64,000 nt of DNA from Melioribacter roseus (GCA_020723165.1 DYJK01000001.1:30038-94037); one strand, 5' to 3'. Positions 24,028 through 33,529 are shown, counted from the first letter of the stretch. The notes: generated by a model from the letters alone, not told the origin. Translations and numbers: made by a program.

Positions 24028-26420
24028 ATTTAAATCCTTTATTCTTTAATAAAATAACCGGCGAACCGGAACAGCTTTTTATCGGGCAGCAGAAGAATGG
24101 TTCTGAACCCCATCTTTTTTCCGATATAATAAAAGTGACGGAGGAAGAATTAAAGGATGATAATCTCAAAAATGTAGGTCTTCAGTTTGATAAAATATTA
24201 GCTAACCTAAACGAAATTGATATTGACACATCTGTAGATGATGCCGTTATAGAAAAACTTAAATTTCTATTCAATAATCCTGAATTAAAAGATTTTAAGA
24301 TTGACGATGATTTATACAATTTAGAAAATGCGAAGATTTCAAATAGCAGCATAATATTTGATCGGCAAAGCTTGGAGTTAGTTCTTAAAAAAATTAAATC
24401 GATTTATAAAGATCAAGTTGACTCTACAAATAAAGATAAAGCCGATTTCGAAGGGCTTCAATCAAAACCGGAAGTTGATGCTGAAAAAGATTTTGTTTTT
24501 GAGAATACATTAAATACCGATGTTGTTCTGAATGCCTTGATAAATCATGAATCGATTAAGTTTACATTCAAATCCGATGACAATAAGATCACTTTTCTAA
24601 TATCTGAACTAAAAAATCTGGGTAAGGAATTAAATGTTGATATAACTAATCTTAACGTTGAATCACCTGGAACCGATGAAGTTATACCAAGTACGGAAGA
24701 TCGCACAGCACAAATAATTTTTAATACCGCCGAAATAGAGCATCCGCAGCAAGTAAATATAAATGAGGAGAAAACCGGGCAGTCTAAACAAGTAGGAGAA
24801 TTGTCAAGCAGTGAATCTACTTTGACTAATGACACGAAGATTTTCCATGTCGAAATAAATTACTCGGAGAGCAGTGGAAAGCAAAAAGAACCTATCACTG
24901 TAAGTTCACCATTCCGCTTGGATGAAAATACTTCAGAGCAAATTGAAAAATTTTTAAGTAATTACTCTTCGAACAGAAACATAATAAAAAACAATAATAG
25001 CTTGGAAAACAGCAACCCGGTTTATGTTGGAGACGAAACAGTTGATGATACAAAATTATCTTCTGAAGAATCATCTATAAATGAACATAAAAAGGCTGGC
25101 AAGATATTTTATATAAACAGTGATGCTGAACCTAAATCAACGGGCTTAATGAATGGTAATGTTGAATTGAACAGTGAAAATGTTATGGATACGGAGAGTC
25201 CGGGCAAAGTTTCAATGCTGGACAAAGAAGGTAGTATTACAACCGGTAAAAATCAGAATGCAGAAAGTGATACCATAATTACTCACCGGCAAGATTTTTC
25301 TGAAACTAAATCAAAGGGAGAATCAACGCCGGATAAATCTAAAGTAAATGCTAATACGCTGCACGATCTGGAGCTAGAGAAACCAGTTCTTAATAGGCAG
25401 AACACTTATCAAGAAAAAACAATTATACAACAAGAAATCCGCAATTGGGAAAAGACAGATAACGCTATAAATAAAACCGATATTGAGAATAAACCAGCTA
25501 TTAATGAAACACCAAGATTCAATGATAATGCTGCTCAGCAGATTGCAGCGCAGACTTCGCTAAAAGAATTTATCGCAAAGGATAAAATTAATTTTAATAC
25601 GAAATCAGAAAGTTCTTCCGGTATAAAGAATAAAGAGAAAAAAGGAAGGAAAATAGATGTTGAAGAAACCGTTAAGAATTTAAACCGGGAATCGGAAGAA
25701 ACAAAAATTAAAATTATTAGTGAAGAGAGTATTAATAAAAAATCAAAAGACGATATTGATAACAATTCCTCAAAATTAATTGACAAAACAAAAGCTGTTG
25801 TAAAAGAATCGATTACTCATGAAAAAGAATTAGGCGATCATTCATCAAATACAAATGAAATTCAAAGTGCAGAATCAAAAATTAAAGTTAGTACCTTAAA
25901 GGAATCACTAAAAACTGTAAATAATGAAAGTTCGTTTAATAATGAATTAAAATCCTTTTCAGCAACAGCGGTTAAAACAAAAATTATCGGTGATGTTTCA
26001 TCGTTCAATGATAATATTAAAATTATTAGTGCAAACGAAGTTGTAACCGAGATAACCAAATATTTACAAACAAACGAAAAACAAAGTATCACTTTCCAGT
26101 TATCACCGGAAAATTTAGGCAAGATAAAATTGATGGTCGATATGGTTGACAGCCAGCTACATGCAAATATAGAAGTTGAGAATGAGCAAGTAAGACAAAT
26201 TGTACAAACTAACCTTGATCAGCTAAAAAACAATTTGCAATCTTCCGGTATCCAGTTAGCGAATGTAAATGTTAGTCTTGGTAATTACGAACAGCGTTCT
26301 GCTAGAAATCAGGCTGCAAGAAAAAAGAATTTTGTAAACGATAATGACTTACAAATTGAAAAGGATGCTAATTCACCAAAGAAAAAATTAGGTTACAATA
26401 CATACGAGTTTTTAGCATAA
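24024..26420 (+). CDS. fliK: Flagellar hook-length control protein FliK
   Basis: 798 residues, longer than typical FliK (about 400). The first about 650 residues are hydrophilic, rich in Asn, Ser, Lys and Glu, and look disordered, fitting a molecular ruler. The C-terminal about 100 residues (SITFQLSPENLGKIKLMVDM, NLDQLKNNLQSSGIQLANVNVSLG) are the conserved switch domain that contacts FlhB and ends hook growth. Overlap with the previous gene and position before flgD agree. The long N-terminus may set hook length or simply reflect lineage expansion. Confidence 0.9.
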   Translation: MNLNPLFFNKITGEPEQLFIGQQKNGSEPHLFSDIIKVTEEELKDDNLKNVGLQFDKILANLNEIDIDTSVDDAVIEKLKFLFNNPELKDFKIDDDLYNLENAKISNSSIIFDRQSLELVLKKIKSIYKDQVDSTNKDKADFEGLQSKPEVDAEKDFVFENTLNTDVVLNALINHESIKFTFKSDDNKITFLISELKNLGKELNVDITNLNVESPGTDEVIPSTEDRTAQIIFNTAEIEHPQQVNINEEKTGQSKQVGELSSSESTLTNDTKIFHVEINYSESSGKQKEPITVSSPFRLDENTSEQIEKFLSNYSSNRNIIKNNNSLENSNPVYVGDETVDDTKLSSEESSINEHKKAGKIFYINSDAEPKSTGLMNGNVELNSENVMDTESPGKVSMLDKEGSITTGKNQNAESDTIITHRQDFSETKSKGESTPDKSKVNANTLHDLELEKPVLNRQNTYQEKTIIQQEIRNWEKTDNAINKTDIENKPAINETPRFNDNAAQQIAAQTSLKEFIAKDKINFNTKSESSSGIKNKEKKGRKIDVEETVKNLNRESEETKIKIISEESINKKSKDDIDNNSSKLIDKTKAVVKESITHEKELGDHSSNTNEIQSAESKIKVSTLKESLKTVNNESSFNNELKSFSATAVKTKIIGDVSSFNDNIKIISANEVVTEITKYLQTNEKQSITFQLSPENLGKIKLMVDMVDSQLHANIEVENEQVRQIVQTNLDQLKNNLQSSGIQLANVNVSLGNYEQRSARNQAARKKNFVNDNDLQIEKDANSPKKKLGYNTYEFLA

Positions 26421-26432
26421 AGGAAATCAAAA

Positions 26433-27113
26433 ATGGTAGATCAAGTAAGTAGTACAACGTCATCGAGCCAGGTTAGTTCTAGTAATAGCACGCTGGAAAA
26501 AGATGATTTTTTAAAGTTGATGATTGCACAACTAAAAAATCAGGACCCGTTGAATCCTTTGGATGGCACGGACTACGCTTCGCAATTAGCCGAGTTCAGT
26601 TCGCTCGAGCAGTTAACTAATTTAAATTCTTATATGCAGCAGAGTATCGATACTAATTATTTGCTTACGCAGTCGATCAACAATACATTAATGGCAAATT
26701 TGATCGGTAAAGAAGTAAAGATTGATGGGGAATCATTGTCGGTTGTTGGCCAAGATAATATTGATATCGGCTACAATCTGCCAACACAAGCTAAATCTGT
26801 AAATATTAAAATTATTGATAGCAACGGAACCGTTGTTAAAACAATTGAAGGTTCGGTAGAAGCCGGTAACAATAAAGTTTCCTGGGATCTATACGATAAT
26901 AATGGTACAAAAGTTAATAATGGCGACTATACAATTGAAGTTGAAGCATACAATATGAGCGGTGAGGAAATGACAATCTCATCATATAAAATTGGTATAA
27001 TTGGCGGTATCAGGTATACAGATGAAGGAACAATGCTTGTGATAGATGGTGCAGAGTATTCAATTTCTGATATAATAGAAGTTCTTAATTCATCAAACAA
27101 CGGAGGTAACTAA
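26433..27113 (+). CDS. flgD: Hook cap/scaffold protein FlgD
   Basis: 226 residues. The N-terminal LEKDDFLKLMIAQLKNQDPLNPLDGTDYASQLAEFSSLEQ region is the strongly conserved FlgD export and cap motif. The rest is a tudor/Fn3-like beta domain (KIIDSNGTVVKTIEG, VSWDLYDNNGTKVNNGDYT). It caps the growing hook while FlgE assembles beneath. It overlaps the next gene by one base. Confidence 0.95.
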   Translation: MVDQVSSTTSSSQVSSSNSTLEKDDFLKLMIAQLKNQDPLNPLDGTDYASQLAEFSSLEQLTNLNSYMQQSIDTNYLLTQSINNTLMANLIGKEVKIDGESLSVVGQDNIDIGYNLPTQAKSVNIKIIDSNGTVVKTIEGSVEAGNNKVSWDLYDNNGTKVNNGDYTIEVEAYNMSGEEMTISSYKIGIIGGIRYTDEGTMLVIDGAEYSISDIIEVLNSSNNGGN

Positions 27114-27490
27114 TGGCAGAGATTAACGGAATCACTGTCCCGTTTATTCCGATTGTTGGTAATAGCGAAGTTGTAAGAAAGCAGAGCGACCCGGTTTCAT
27201 CTTCTTTTAATTCAATCTTTAATGAAGAACTTGAGAAAGTAAAATTCTCTAATCATGCTTTGAAAAGATTGGAATCAAGAAATATTCAGCTTAGTGAAAT
27301 TGATTTGGAAAAAATCCAGAATGCAGTTGATAAAGCCGAATCAAAAGGTGCTAAGGATTCTCTTGTGATGATGGATAACACTGCTTTCATAATTAACATT
27401 CCAAACAAAACTGTAGTAACAGCAATGGAGGTTTCCGGTACAGATGAAAATGTTTTTACCAACATCGATAGTGTAGTTTTTGCAAATTAA
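27113..27490 (+). CDS. Flagellar operon protein of the TIGR02530 type
   Basis: 125 residues, between flgD and flgE. The core SNHALKRLESRNIQLSEIDLEKIQNAVDKAESKGAKDSLVMMDN with TAFIINIPNKTVVTAM matches the small family found at exactly this place in Gram-positive and spirochaete-type flagellar operons. The molecular role is unknown; a link to hook assembly is usually proposed from its position. Family assignment is from memory of the motif. Confidence 0.82.
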   Translation: MAEINGITVPFIPIVGNSEVVRKQSDPVSSSFNSIFNEELEKVKFSNHALKRLESRNIQLSEIDLEKIQNAVDKAESKGAKDSLVMMDNTAFIINIPNKTVVTAMEVSGTDENVFTNIDSVVFAN

Positions 27491-27513
27491 TTAGTTAAAC
27501 AATAATCTATAAT

Positions 27514-27586
27514 GGGGCGGGACCTACCAAGGACGCTCCCGATTCGGCTGACCGACTGAAGCCGGATCATACCAAGGAGGTAACAA
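27514..27586 (+). promoter_or_regulatory. Structured flgE leader with two CsrA-type sites
   Basis: TACCAAGGA occurs twice: 27525-27533, in the loop of a hairpin with arms CGGGA/TCCCG (27518-27522, 27537-27541), and 27570-27578, overlapping the Shine-Dalgarno AAGGAGG (27574-27580). A second 7-bp hairpin (27543-27549 with 27560-27566, one GU pair) separates them. CsrA binds AnGGA in hairpin loops and at ribosome sites, often two at a time, as in the hag leader of Bacillus subtilis. An alternative fold pairs 27514-27519 with 27534-27539. csrA and fliW are at 52103-52723. Confidence 0.6.
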
Positions 27587-29257
27587 ATGGCACTTTTAAC
27601 TTCTCTTTTTGCCGGCGTATCAGGTTTACGCAATCACCAATCAATGATGGATGTTATTGGAAACAATATCTCTAATGTTAACACAATCGGTTTCAAAGGT
27701 TCACGCGTAACGTTCAGCGATACTTTTAATCAATTTGTTAAAGCCGGTACAAATCCTACTGAAACTACCGGTGGTACAAACTCATTTCAAGTTGGTCTGG
27801 GTATGAAAATAAATTCCATCGATAGAAACTGGAATCAAGGAACGTTTGAAAGAACCGGTATTACAACCGATCTCGGTTTACAAGGTTCCGGTATGTTTGT
27901 ATTAAAAAGTGACGGGCAGAAATTCTTTTCGAGAGCCGGCGCTTTTATTTTTGATGCTGATGGAAAATTAGTAAGTCCGCAAAACGGTGCAGTAGTTCAA
28001 GGTAAAGTTGCAAACAACGATGGCGTAATTCCTCCAGGGAACAATCTTGAAGACATCGTGATAGATACAAATTTAAAATTGCCGGCAGTATCAACCACAA
28101 ATATTAGTTGGGGCGGCAATTTAAAAAGTGACTCCGAATTGACAAGAACTCAAGAAGTGATTCAAAGAGGAAATATTAATTCATCTGCATTAGCAATTGG
28201 CGATTCAACTACGGCAACAACAGCAACAGTTTATAATGAATACGGCGATGCATATTCGTTTGAAGTTGTTTATGAAAAAACAGCAGACAATGTTTATGAT
28301 CTTAACTGGCGTTTGTTGGATTCAGACGGCGCCGAAGTAACAACCGGGACAATTCCCGACTTAACATTTGAAGATGACGGTTCCGGTACATGGGTTCTTG
28401 ATGCCACTTCATTAGCATTGTTCGATGATGTAAATAATCGTGTTAATGTTCCTAATTCAAATATCGATTTTTTATTTGATGCAACAACTGCTACACAAAA
28501 TTCAAGCACACAAACATTAAGTATTTCAGCAGATAATAACCGGATTCCTAATGTTGTAAGCGGTTCTGTTACAGTATTCGATTCTTTAGGCACAGCTCAC
28601 CAGGTTACATTAAAGTTCACAAAGATTGCCGATAACCTTTGGACATGGACTACATCCGTGCCGGGACAAAGTACTATAGACGGGCAGCCGGCATCAACAA
28701 ATGGTACAATTCTATTTAATGCTGATGGTACCATAGACCGGGCAAATGTATCCCCAAACAATCCGCAGTTAACATTTGTACCCAAAGGTGGTGCAAACAC
28801 AGCCGTAATTGATCTTGATTTTGGTGAGGGTTTTTCAGGTGTAACTCAAACATCGTCTAGTTCGGTAGTAAGTGCTCTTACACAAGATGGTTCTCCATCT
28901 GCTTCTTTATCAAATTTGAATATCGATCAATATGGGAACATTGTCGGTATATTCTCAAATGGAAGTTCAAGAAACTTAGCACAGATAATGGTTGCAACAT
29001 TCAACAACTTGAACGGCTTGATCAGTGTTGGTGATAATATGTATTCTGCTTATGCAAACAGCGGCGAACCGAGAATCGGAAGCCTGGGTGAAGAGAGCGG
29101 TACAACAGTTCAATCAGGTGCACTGGAACAATCCAACGTTGATCTTTCGGAAGAGTTTACTCGAATGATTGTTTCGCAGAGAGGATTCCAGGCAAATGCA
29201 AGAGTAATAACAACAGCAGATAATCTCCTTCAAGAAATAACCAATCTTATTAGATAG
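27587..29257 (+). CDS. flgE: Flagellar hook protein FlgE
   Basis: 556 residues. N-terminal axial motif (FAGVSGLRNHQSMMDVIGNN, ISNVNTIGFKGSRVTF), central hook domains with FDSLGTAHQVTLKFTK, and C-terminal SNVDLSEEFTRMIVSQRGFQANARVITTADNLLQE, all standard for FlgE. It polymerises about 120-fold into the hook. Last gene of the flgB operon, with a strong ribosome site inside a structured leader and followed by a terminator. Confidence 0.96.
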   Translation: MALLTSLFAGVSGLRNHQSMMDVIGNNISNVNTIGFKGSRVTFSDTFNQFVKAGTNPTETTGGTNSFQVGLGMKINSIDRNWNQGTFERTGITTDLGLQGSGMFVLKSDGQKFFSRAGAFIFDADGKLVSPQNGAVVQGKVANNDGVIPPGNNLEDIVIDTNLKLPAVSTTNISWGGNLKSDSELTRTQEVIQRGNINSSALAIGDSTTATTATVYNEYGDAYSFEVVYEKTADNVYDLNWRLLDSDGAEVTTGTIPDLTFEDDGSGTWVLDATSLALFDDVNNRVNVPNSNIDFLFDATTATQNSSTQTLSISADNNRIPNVVSGSVTVFDSLGTAHQVTLKFTKIADNLWTWTTSVPGQSTIDGQPASTNGTILFNADGTIDRANVSPNNPQLTFVPKGGANTAVIDLDFGEGFSGVTQTSSSSVVSALTQDGSPSASLSNLNIDQYGNIVGIFSNGSSRNLAQIMVATFNNLNGLISVGDNMYSAYANSGEPRIGSLGEESGTTVQSGALEQSNVDLSEEFTRMIVSQRGFQANARVITTADNLLQEITNLIR

Positions 29258-29269
29258 TAGATGATAAAC

Positions 29270-29325
29270 TCCCGGGTCTCCTTCACAAATACGAGAAGGG
29301 GATTCGGGATTATATTTTCTTTTCC
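29270..29325 (+). terminator. Rho-independent terminator after flgE
   Basis: A 15-bp stem (29270-29284 with 29295-29309) including three G-U pairs, a 10-nt loop, then a T-rich tail from 29310. It closes the flgB-flgE operon. Confidence 0.85.
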
Positions 29326-29416
29326 AACACCCAGTATTAATACCCACAAGTGAATAATATTAGCCATTTAATCGGCTTGTTTACCGGACACAATTTGTAT
29401 TTAGCTCATTTTTTAA

Positions 29417-29433
29417 ATGGCACCATAATTGAA
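29417..29433 (+). promoter_or_regulatory. Sigma54-like promoter of the fliL operon
   Basis: TGGCAC-N5-TTGAA with TGG at 29418-29420 and TTG at 29429-29431; only the -12 C differs from consensus. The predicted start, about 29444, lies four bases before the fliL ATG, so the message would be almost leaderless. Confidence 0.55.
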
Positions 29434-29447
29434 AAAATAATACCAAT

Positions 29448-30008
29448 ATGGAAACAACAAAAGAAGAAAATATCGTTCCCAAACCGGAAGAGAAACCGGA
29501 AGAAGCACCGGTTAAGAAAGGTTTTAATATCAAAATTTTATTATTTGGTCTGCCATTGTTTGTTGTTCAACTTGCAGCGGTTTATTTTATAACAGCAAAC
29601 ATACTGCTTCCTAAAATACAGACACATTCAACTTCCGTACAATCTGATTCGGTTAACACCGATCAAGCTCAAACTAAAAAAGACAGCGTAAAAAATATTG
29701 AACTCGGAAAGTTCGTTTATGTAGTAGATGACCTGATCATTAATCCGGCCGGCACAGATGGAAAACGGCTGCTGCTTTCATCAATCGGCTTTGATCTTGC
29801 CGATGAAAAATTTCAACAAGAATTAAAATCAAAAGAAGTGCTTGTTAAAGATGCAATTATCTCGGTGATGGGCAGTAAAAACATGACACAGCTTGGAAAT
29901 TCTTTATACCGCGATACGTTGAGAATTCAAATTACGGACAGAATTAAAAAACTAATTCCGAATGTTGAAATCGGGAATGTCTATTTCAGTAAATACATTT
30001 TACAATAA
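29448..30008 (+). CDS. fliL: Flagellar basal body-associated protein FliL
   Basis: 186 residues: a Pro/Glu-rich cytoplasmic tail, one membrane span (about 27-49, ILLFGLPLFVVQLAAVYFI) and a periplasmic stomatin-like domain with the conserved DDLIINPAGTDGKRLLLSSIGFDL stretch. FliL rings surround stator units and increase torque. First gene of the fliL-flhG block. There is no Shine-Dalgarno before the ATG. Confidence 0.9.
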   Translation: METTKEENIVPKPEEKPEEAPVKKGFNIKILLFGLPLFVVQLAAVYFITANILLPKIQTHSTSVQSDSVNTDQAQTKKDSVKNIELGKFVYVVDDLIINPAGTDGKRLLLSSIGFDLADEKFQQELKSKEVLVKDAIISVMGSKNMTQLGNSLYRDTLRIQITDRIKKLIPNVEIGNVYFSKYILQ

Positions 30009-30010
30009 CA

Positions 30011-30997
30011 ATGGCAGAAATACTATCACAACAAGAAATTGATGCACTGCTGAATAATATTAAAAGCGGCAACGAGCAGAAAGCAGAAATAAGCAGCGAA
30101 AAGGAAGTCGTCCTTTTTGATTTCCGCTTACCGAATAGGATTTCAAAAAACCAGCTCCGTGTTATAAGAAATATCTGCGAAAATTTTGCCGAAAGTTTTT
30201 CCCAATTCCTTGTTACAAAACTTCAAACTGCTGTTAGTATTAATGTAGCTTCTGTCGATCAGATTTATTATTCGGAATACGTTCTCTCCGTTTCCAACCC
30301 GGCTTGCTTATATACGTTTGATATTAAAGATACGGATGTTAAAGGTGTGCTGGAGATAAATACAGATTTAGCATTTCTGTTTGTTGATAAACTTCTTGGC
30401 GGCAACGGTGTCGGTCAGAAACAAATAAAAGTGATTACTCCTATCGAACAAAAGGTTGTTCGGGTTGTTGTTGATAGAATAATGTTTGATTTAAAGAAAG
30501 CATGGCAGATGATCGATAACCTGGAATTCGTTGTAGAGAGATTTGAACAAGATATTGATTTTGCACAGATAACATCGCAGAGTGAATCTGTTTTATTGAT
30601 TTCGTTTGAACTGCTTGTTGGGGATCAATCATATTTAATCAACATCTGCTTTGCCACGTTTGCGTTTGATAATATACTTGCAAAAATGACGACACAGAAA
30701 TTGTCGTCTATAAGAGCCACAAAATATTACGGTGTAACTTCACGGGAAGTAATTACAAATCATTTGACAAAGACATCGATCCCTATCCAGGTTGAATTCG
30801 GTACGGCAGAACTTTCAATTAAGGAATTACTCGAATTGGAAAAAGGGGATGTAATTCGTTTGAATACTAAAATAGACGACGATCATAAAATAAAAACATT
30901 GGATAGAATACTCTTTACCGGCAGATCGGGTGTTTCAAATAATCATAAAGCAATAAAAATTATTAATAAAATTTTTGAAGAAAAAAAATCTCTCTGA
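30011..30997 (+). CDS. fliM: Flagellar motor switch protein FliM
   Basis: 328 residues. The start ILSQQEIDALLNNIKSG is the EIDALL motif that binds CheY-P. The CheC-like middle domain (FDIKDTDVKGVLEINTDLAF, LLGGNG) binds FliG, and the C-terminal SPOA domain (VEFGTAELSIKELLELEKGDVIRL) packs with FliN in the C-ring. Confidence 0.96.
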   Translation: MAEILSQQEIDALLNNIKSGNEQKAEISSEKEVVLFDFRLPNRISKNQLRVIRNICENFAESFSQFLVTKLQTAVSINVASVDQIYYSEYVLSVSNPACLYTFDIKDTDVKGVLEINTDLAFLFVDKLLGGNGVGQKQIKVITPIEQKVVRVVVDRIMFDLKKAWQMIDNLEFVVERFEQDIDFAQITSQSESVLLISFELLVGDQSYLINICFATFAFDNILAKMTTQKLSSIRATKYYGVTSREVITNHLTKTSIPIQVEFGTAELSIKELLELEKGDVIRLNTKIDDDHKIKTLDRILFTGRSGVSNNHKAIKIINKIFEEKKSL

Positions 30998-31004
30998 GGA
31001 ATTT

Positions 31005-31388
31005 ATGAGCGATCAAAATACAAATGATCAAGTAATTGATAACCTGAATGATCAAAATGAAAACTTAACCGGCTCGCTTGCACAGTTTGATGAGTTTGAT
31101 AGTTCTACTAAAACATCAGGCGGTGCTAACGATAAACTAAGTTTTCTTAAAGATCTGCATATGAATATTTACATTGAATTAGGCAGAACGCAGATGCAGA
31201 TAAAAGATATTCTGGAACTTGAACGTGGTTATGTAATTGAGTTGGATAAACTTGCCAGCGAACCGGTTGATGTTTTTGTTAATAATAAAAAGATTGCCGA
31301 AGGGGAAGTAGTTGTTATTGATAAGCATTTCGGTATCAGGATTACGAGTTTGGTTGACCCGGCACAAAGAATTAAGGACCTCTATTAA
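31005..31388 (+). CDS. fliN: Flagellar motor switch protein FliN
   Basis: 127 residues from ATG 31005, which has TGAGGA just upstream; a TTG at 30975 would overlap fliM and lacks a ribosome site. The first about 50 residues are acidic and flexible. The SPOA domain IYIELGRTQMQIKDILELERGYVIELD is typical FliN. It forms the lower C-ring with FliM. Confidence 0.95.
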   Translation: MSDQNTNDQVIDNLNDQNENLTGSLAQFDEFDSSTKTSGGANDKLSFLKDLHMNIYIELGRTQMQIKDILELERGYVIELDKLASEPVDVFVNNKKIAEGEVVVIDKHFGIRITSLVDPAQRIKDLY

Positions 31389-31729
31389 TGTCTTTTCTCG
31401 ATATCATAAAAACAATTGTACCGCTCGTACTAATTCTTGGACTTTTGTTCTTTGCATTAGTTATGGTAAGACGGTATTCGTTCTCGCTTAACGGAAAGAA
31501 AGCGAAACTATTAAAAATAGAAGTACTAAACAATCATCTCATTTTACCTAAAAAATATTTGTCTGTTGTGCGTGTCCAGGATAAGTTATTCCTTCTTGGC
31601 ATAAGCGAAGGCAATATTACCTTGTTGAAAGAGTATGAATACGATCAATCAATGGAAAGCGAACAGACACATAATGATTTTAAACAGACATTCAAAGACA
31701 TGTTGAAGCAGAACATAGGAATGAGATGA
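31388..31729 (+). CDS. fliO: Flagellar export protein FliO
   Basis: 113 residues with one N-terminal membrane span (about 9-27) and a small cytoplasmic beta domain (LPKKYLSVVRVQDKLFLLGISEGNITLL), the FliO/FliZ pattern. FliO assists assembly of the FliP ring. Overlaps fliN by one base and fliP by four. Confidence 0.88.
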   Translation: MSFLDIIKTIVPLVLILGLLFFALVMVRRYSFSLNGKKAKLLKIEVLNNHLILPKKYLSVVRVQDKLFLLGISEGNITLLKEYEYDQSMESEQTHNDFKQTFKDMLKQNIGMR

Positions 31730-32487
31730 AAAAGTGTGTCTGGATAGCGGTAATAATTTTTTTTATTTCAGGGTTGCCGGTAAACTCCCTTGCACAGCAG
31801 AATACAACAATTCCATTTCCTAAAATTGATCTCCAGGTAGGTACCGCAACCGATGGAAACGATGTTTCCACAACACTACAAATTTTACTTTTGATGACGG
31901 TTCTTTCACTTGCACCTTCAATCGTCATAATGACTACGGCATATTTGAGAATCATAATTGTTTTCCATTTTTTGAAGAGTGCGCTGGGCACACAGCAAAT
32001 GCCGCCTTCCCAATTGCTTGCCGGTATAGCATTGTTTGTTACTTTTTTCATTATGGCTCCTACCTGGAATAAAGTTAATGATGAAGCACTAAAACCATTG
32101 ATGGATAATAAAATTAAAGTAAACGAAGCTTACGATAAGGGGATCGAGCCGATACGTGAATTCATGTTCAAAAATACAAGGGATGAAGACCTGGAATTAT
32201 TTCTCGGACTTTCAAATTTAACGAGACCAAAAAATCGTACAGATGTACCAACTTATATTTTGATTCCATCGTTTGTGCTAAGCGAATTAAGAGCCGGGTT
32301 CATAATCGGTTTTTTCATGTTCATCCCTTTTATAATGGTTGATATGATTGTCTCAAGTATTTTAATGTCTATGGGTATGATGATGATGCCGCCGATGATG
32401 ATATCACTTCCATTCAAAATATTACTTTTCATTTTAGTAGACGGGTGGAACTTAATAATTGGATCATTGGTAAGGAGTTTTAATTAA
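31726..32487 (+). CDS. fliP: Flagellar export gate protein FliP
   Basis: 253 residues. A cleavable signal peptide (to about residue 25, NSLAQQ) is followed by four membrane helices. Signatures include LLMTVLSLAPSIVIMTTAY, FLKSALGTQQMPPSQLLAG and PFIMVDMIVSSILMSMGMMM. Five copies form the export pore with FliQ and FliR. Confidence 0.97.
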   Translation: MKKCVWIAVIIFFISGLPVNSLAQQNTTIPFPKIDLQVGTATDGNDVSTTLQILLLMTVLSLAPSIVIMTTAYLRIIIVFHFLKSALGTQQMPPSQLLAGIALFVTFFIMAPTWNKVNDEALKPLMDNKIKVNEAYDKGIEPIREFMFKNTRDEDLELFLGLSNLTRPKNRTDVPTYILIPSFVLSELRAGFIIGFFMFIPFIMVDMIVSSILMSMGMMMMPPMMISLPFKILLFILVDGWNLIIGSLVRSFN

Positions 32488-32756
32488 TGACCGAAGAACT
32501 TATCGTTGAGATTTTGAAGGATGCTTTTTACACAGTCTTTATCATCCTCCTACCGGTATTGGGAGTATCGTTAATCGTTGGAATTTTTATCTCAATATTC
32601 CAGGCGGCTACTTCGATACAAGAAATGACACTCACATTCGTACCGAAACTAATTGCAACTGCACTGGTGATAATAATTCTTCTACCCTGGATTATAGATA
32701 AGCTTGTTGCGTTAACAACAAAAATGTTTACAATGTTTTTAACAGTGATAAAATGA
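32487..32756 (+). CDS. fliQ: Flagellar export gate protein FliQ
   Basis: 89 residues, two membrane helices, with the conserved GIFISIFQAATSIQEMTLTF motif. It wraps the FliP-FliR core. Starts one base inside the fliP stop codon region, so translation is coupled. Confidence 0.96.
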   Translation: MTEELIVEILKDAFYTVFIILLPVLGVSLIVGIFISIFQAATSIQEMTLTFVPKLIATALVIIILLPWIIDKLVALTTKMFTMFLTVIK

Positions 32757-33529
32757 CCGAGATATTAATTAAAGATTTTGTAATAGGGCTGCTGATTTTC
32801 ATCCGCATAATTTCAATGCTGGTTTCAGCACCGATATTTGGTCATAAGGCAATTCCGCCCCTCATTAAAGTTGGGTTATCGATTGTCATTACCTATATAA
32901 TTTTTTTAACGATAGACAAAAGCAATATCTCTATCGAAATAAATTTAATTGCTTTGGCAGTCTATGCAGTTAAAGAAATAATAACCGGTCTTGCTATGGG
33001 TTACATTTTAAATTTTGTTTTCTGGGGAGTTTCGTATGCCGGCAGCTTAATTGGTTTTGATATGGGTTTGATGTTTGCAGAAGTACTTAATCCTTTTGAG
33101 GATATGCAGAATAATGTAGTTGGAGAAATTCTTTTTTTTGCTTCGGTGATGATCTTCATTTTAATTAATGGCCACCATTACATAATCACCGGACTTGTTG
33201 CGTCTTTCAATGTAATACCATTAGCTAAATACACAATCAATGAATCGGTACTGCAACTTTTCACAAAATATTCATTTGTGGTGTTTACAATTGCAATAAA
33301 AATCGCATCACCTATTCTCGTATCATTTTTTTTAATTCATCTTGCCGAAGGAATAATTGCAAGGGTTATACCCAACATCCAGATATTTTATGTTTCGCAG
33401 CCGCTTAAAATCGGGCTAGGTGTTGCTATGATCACCGCATTAATCCCGTTCTATGTTTATGCTATTAAAAATCTTCTTCAAGGTTATGAATACCAGTTAC
33501 TACAATTGATAAAAGGAATGAGTGTATAG
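32753..33529 (+). CDS. fliR: Flagellar export gate protein FliR
   Basis: 258 residues with about six membrane helices and family motifs in RIISMLVSAPIFGHKAIPP, EIITGLAMGYILNFVFWGVS and ILVSFFLIHLAEGIIARVIP. It completes the FliP5-Q4-R1 gate. Overlaps fliQ by four bases; flhB follows immediately. Confidence 0.95.
   Translation: MTEILIKDFVIGLLIFIRIISMLVSAPIFGHKAIPPLIKVGLSIVITYIIFLTIDKSNISIEINLIALAVYAVKEIITGLAMGYILNFVFWGVSYAGSLIGFDMGLMFAEVLNPFEDMQNNVVGEILFFASVMIFILINGHHYIITGLVASFNVIPLAKYTINESVLQLFTKYSFVVFTIAIKIASPILVSFFLIHLAEGIIARVIPNIQIFYVSQPLKIGLGVAMITALIPFYVYAIKNLLQGYEYQLLQLIKGMSV

Noticed and set aside
27514-27586. c-di-GMP or other riboswitch in the flgE leader
   Set aside because: The conserved core of c-di-GMP-I and other known classes is absent, and the two AAGGA sites explain the structure more simply.
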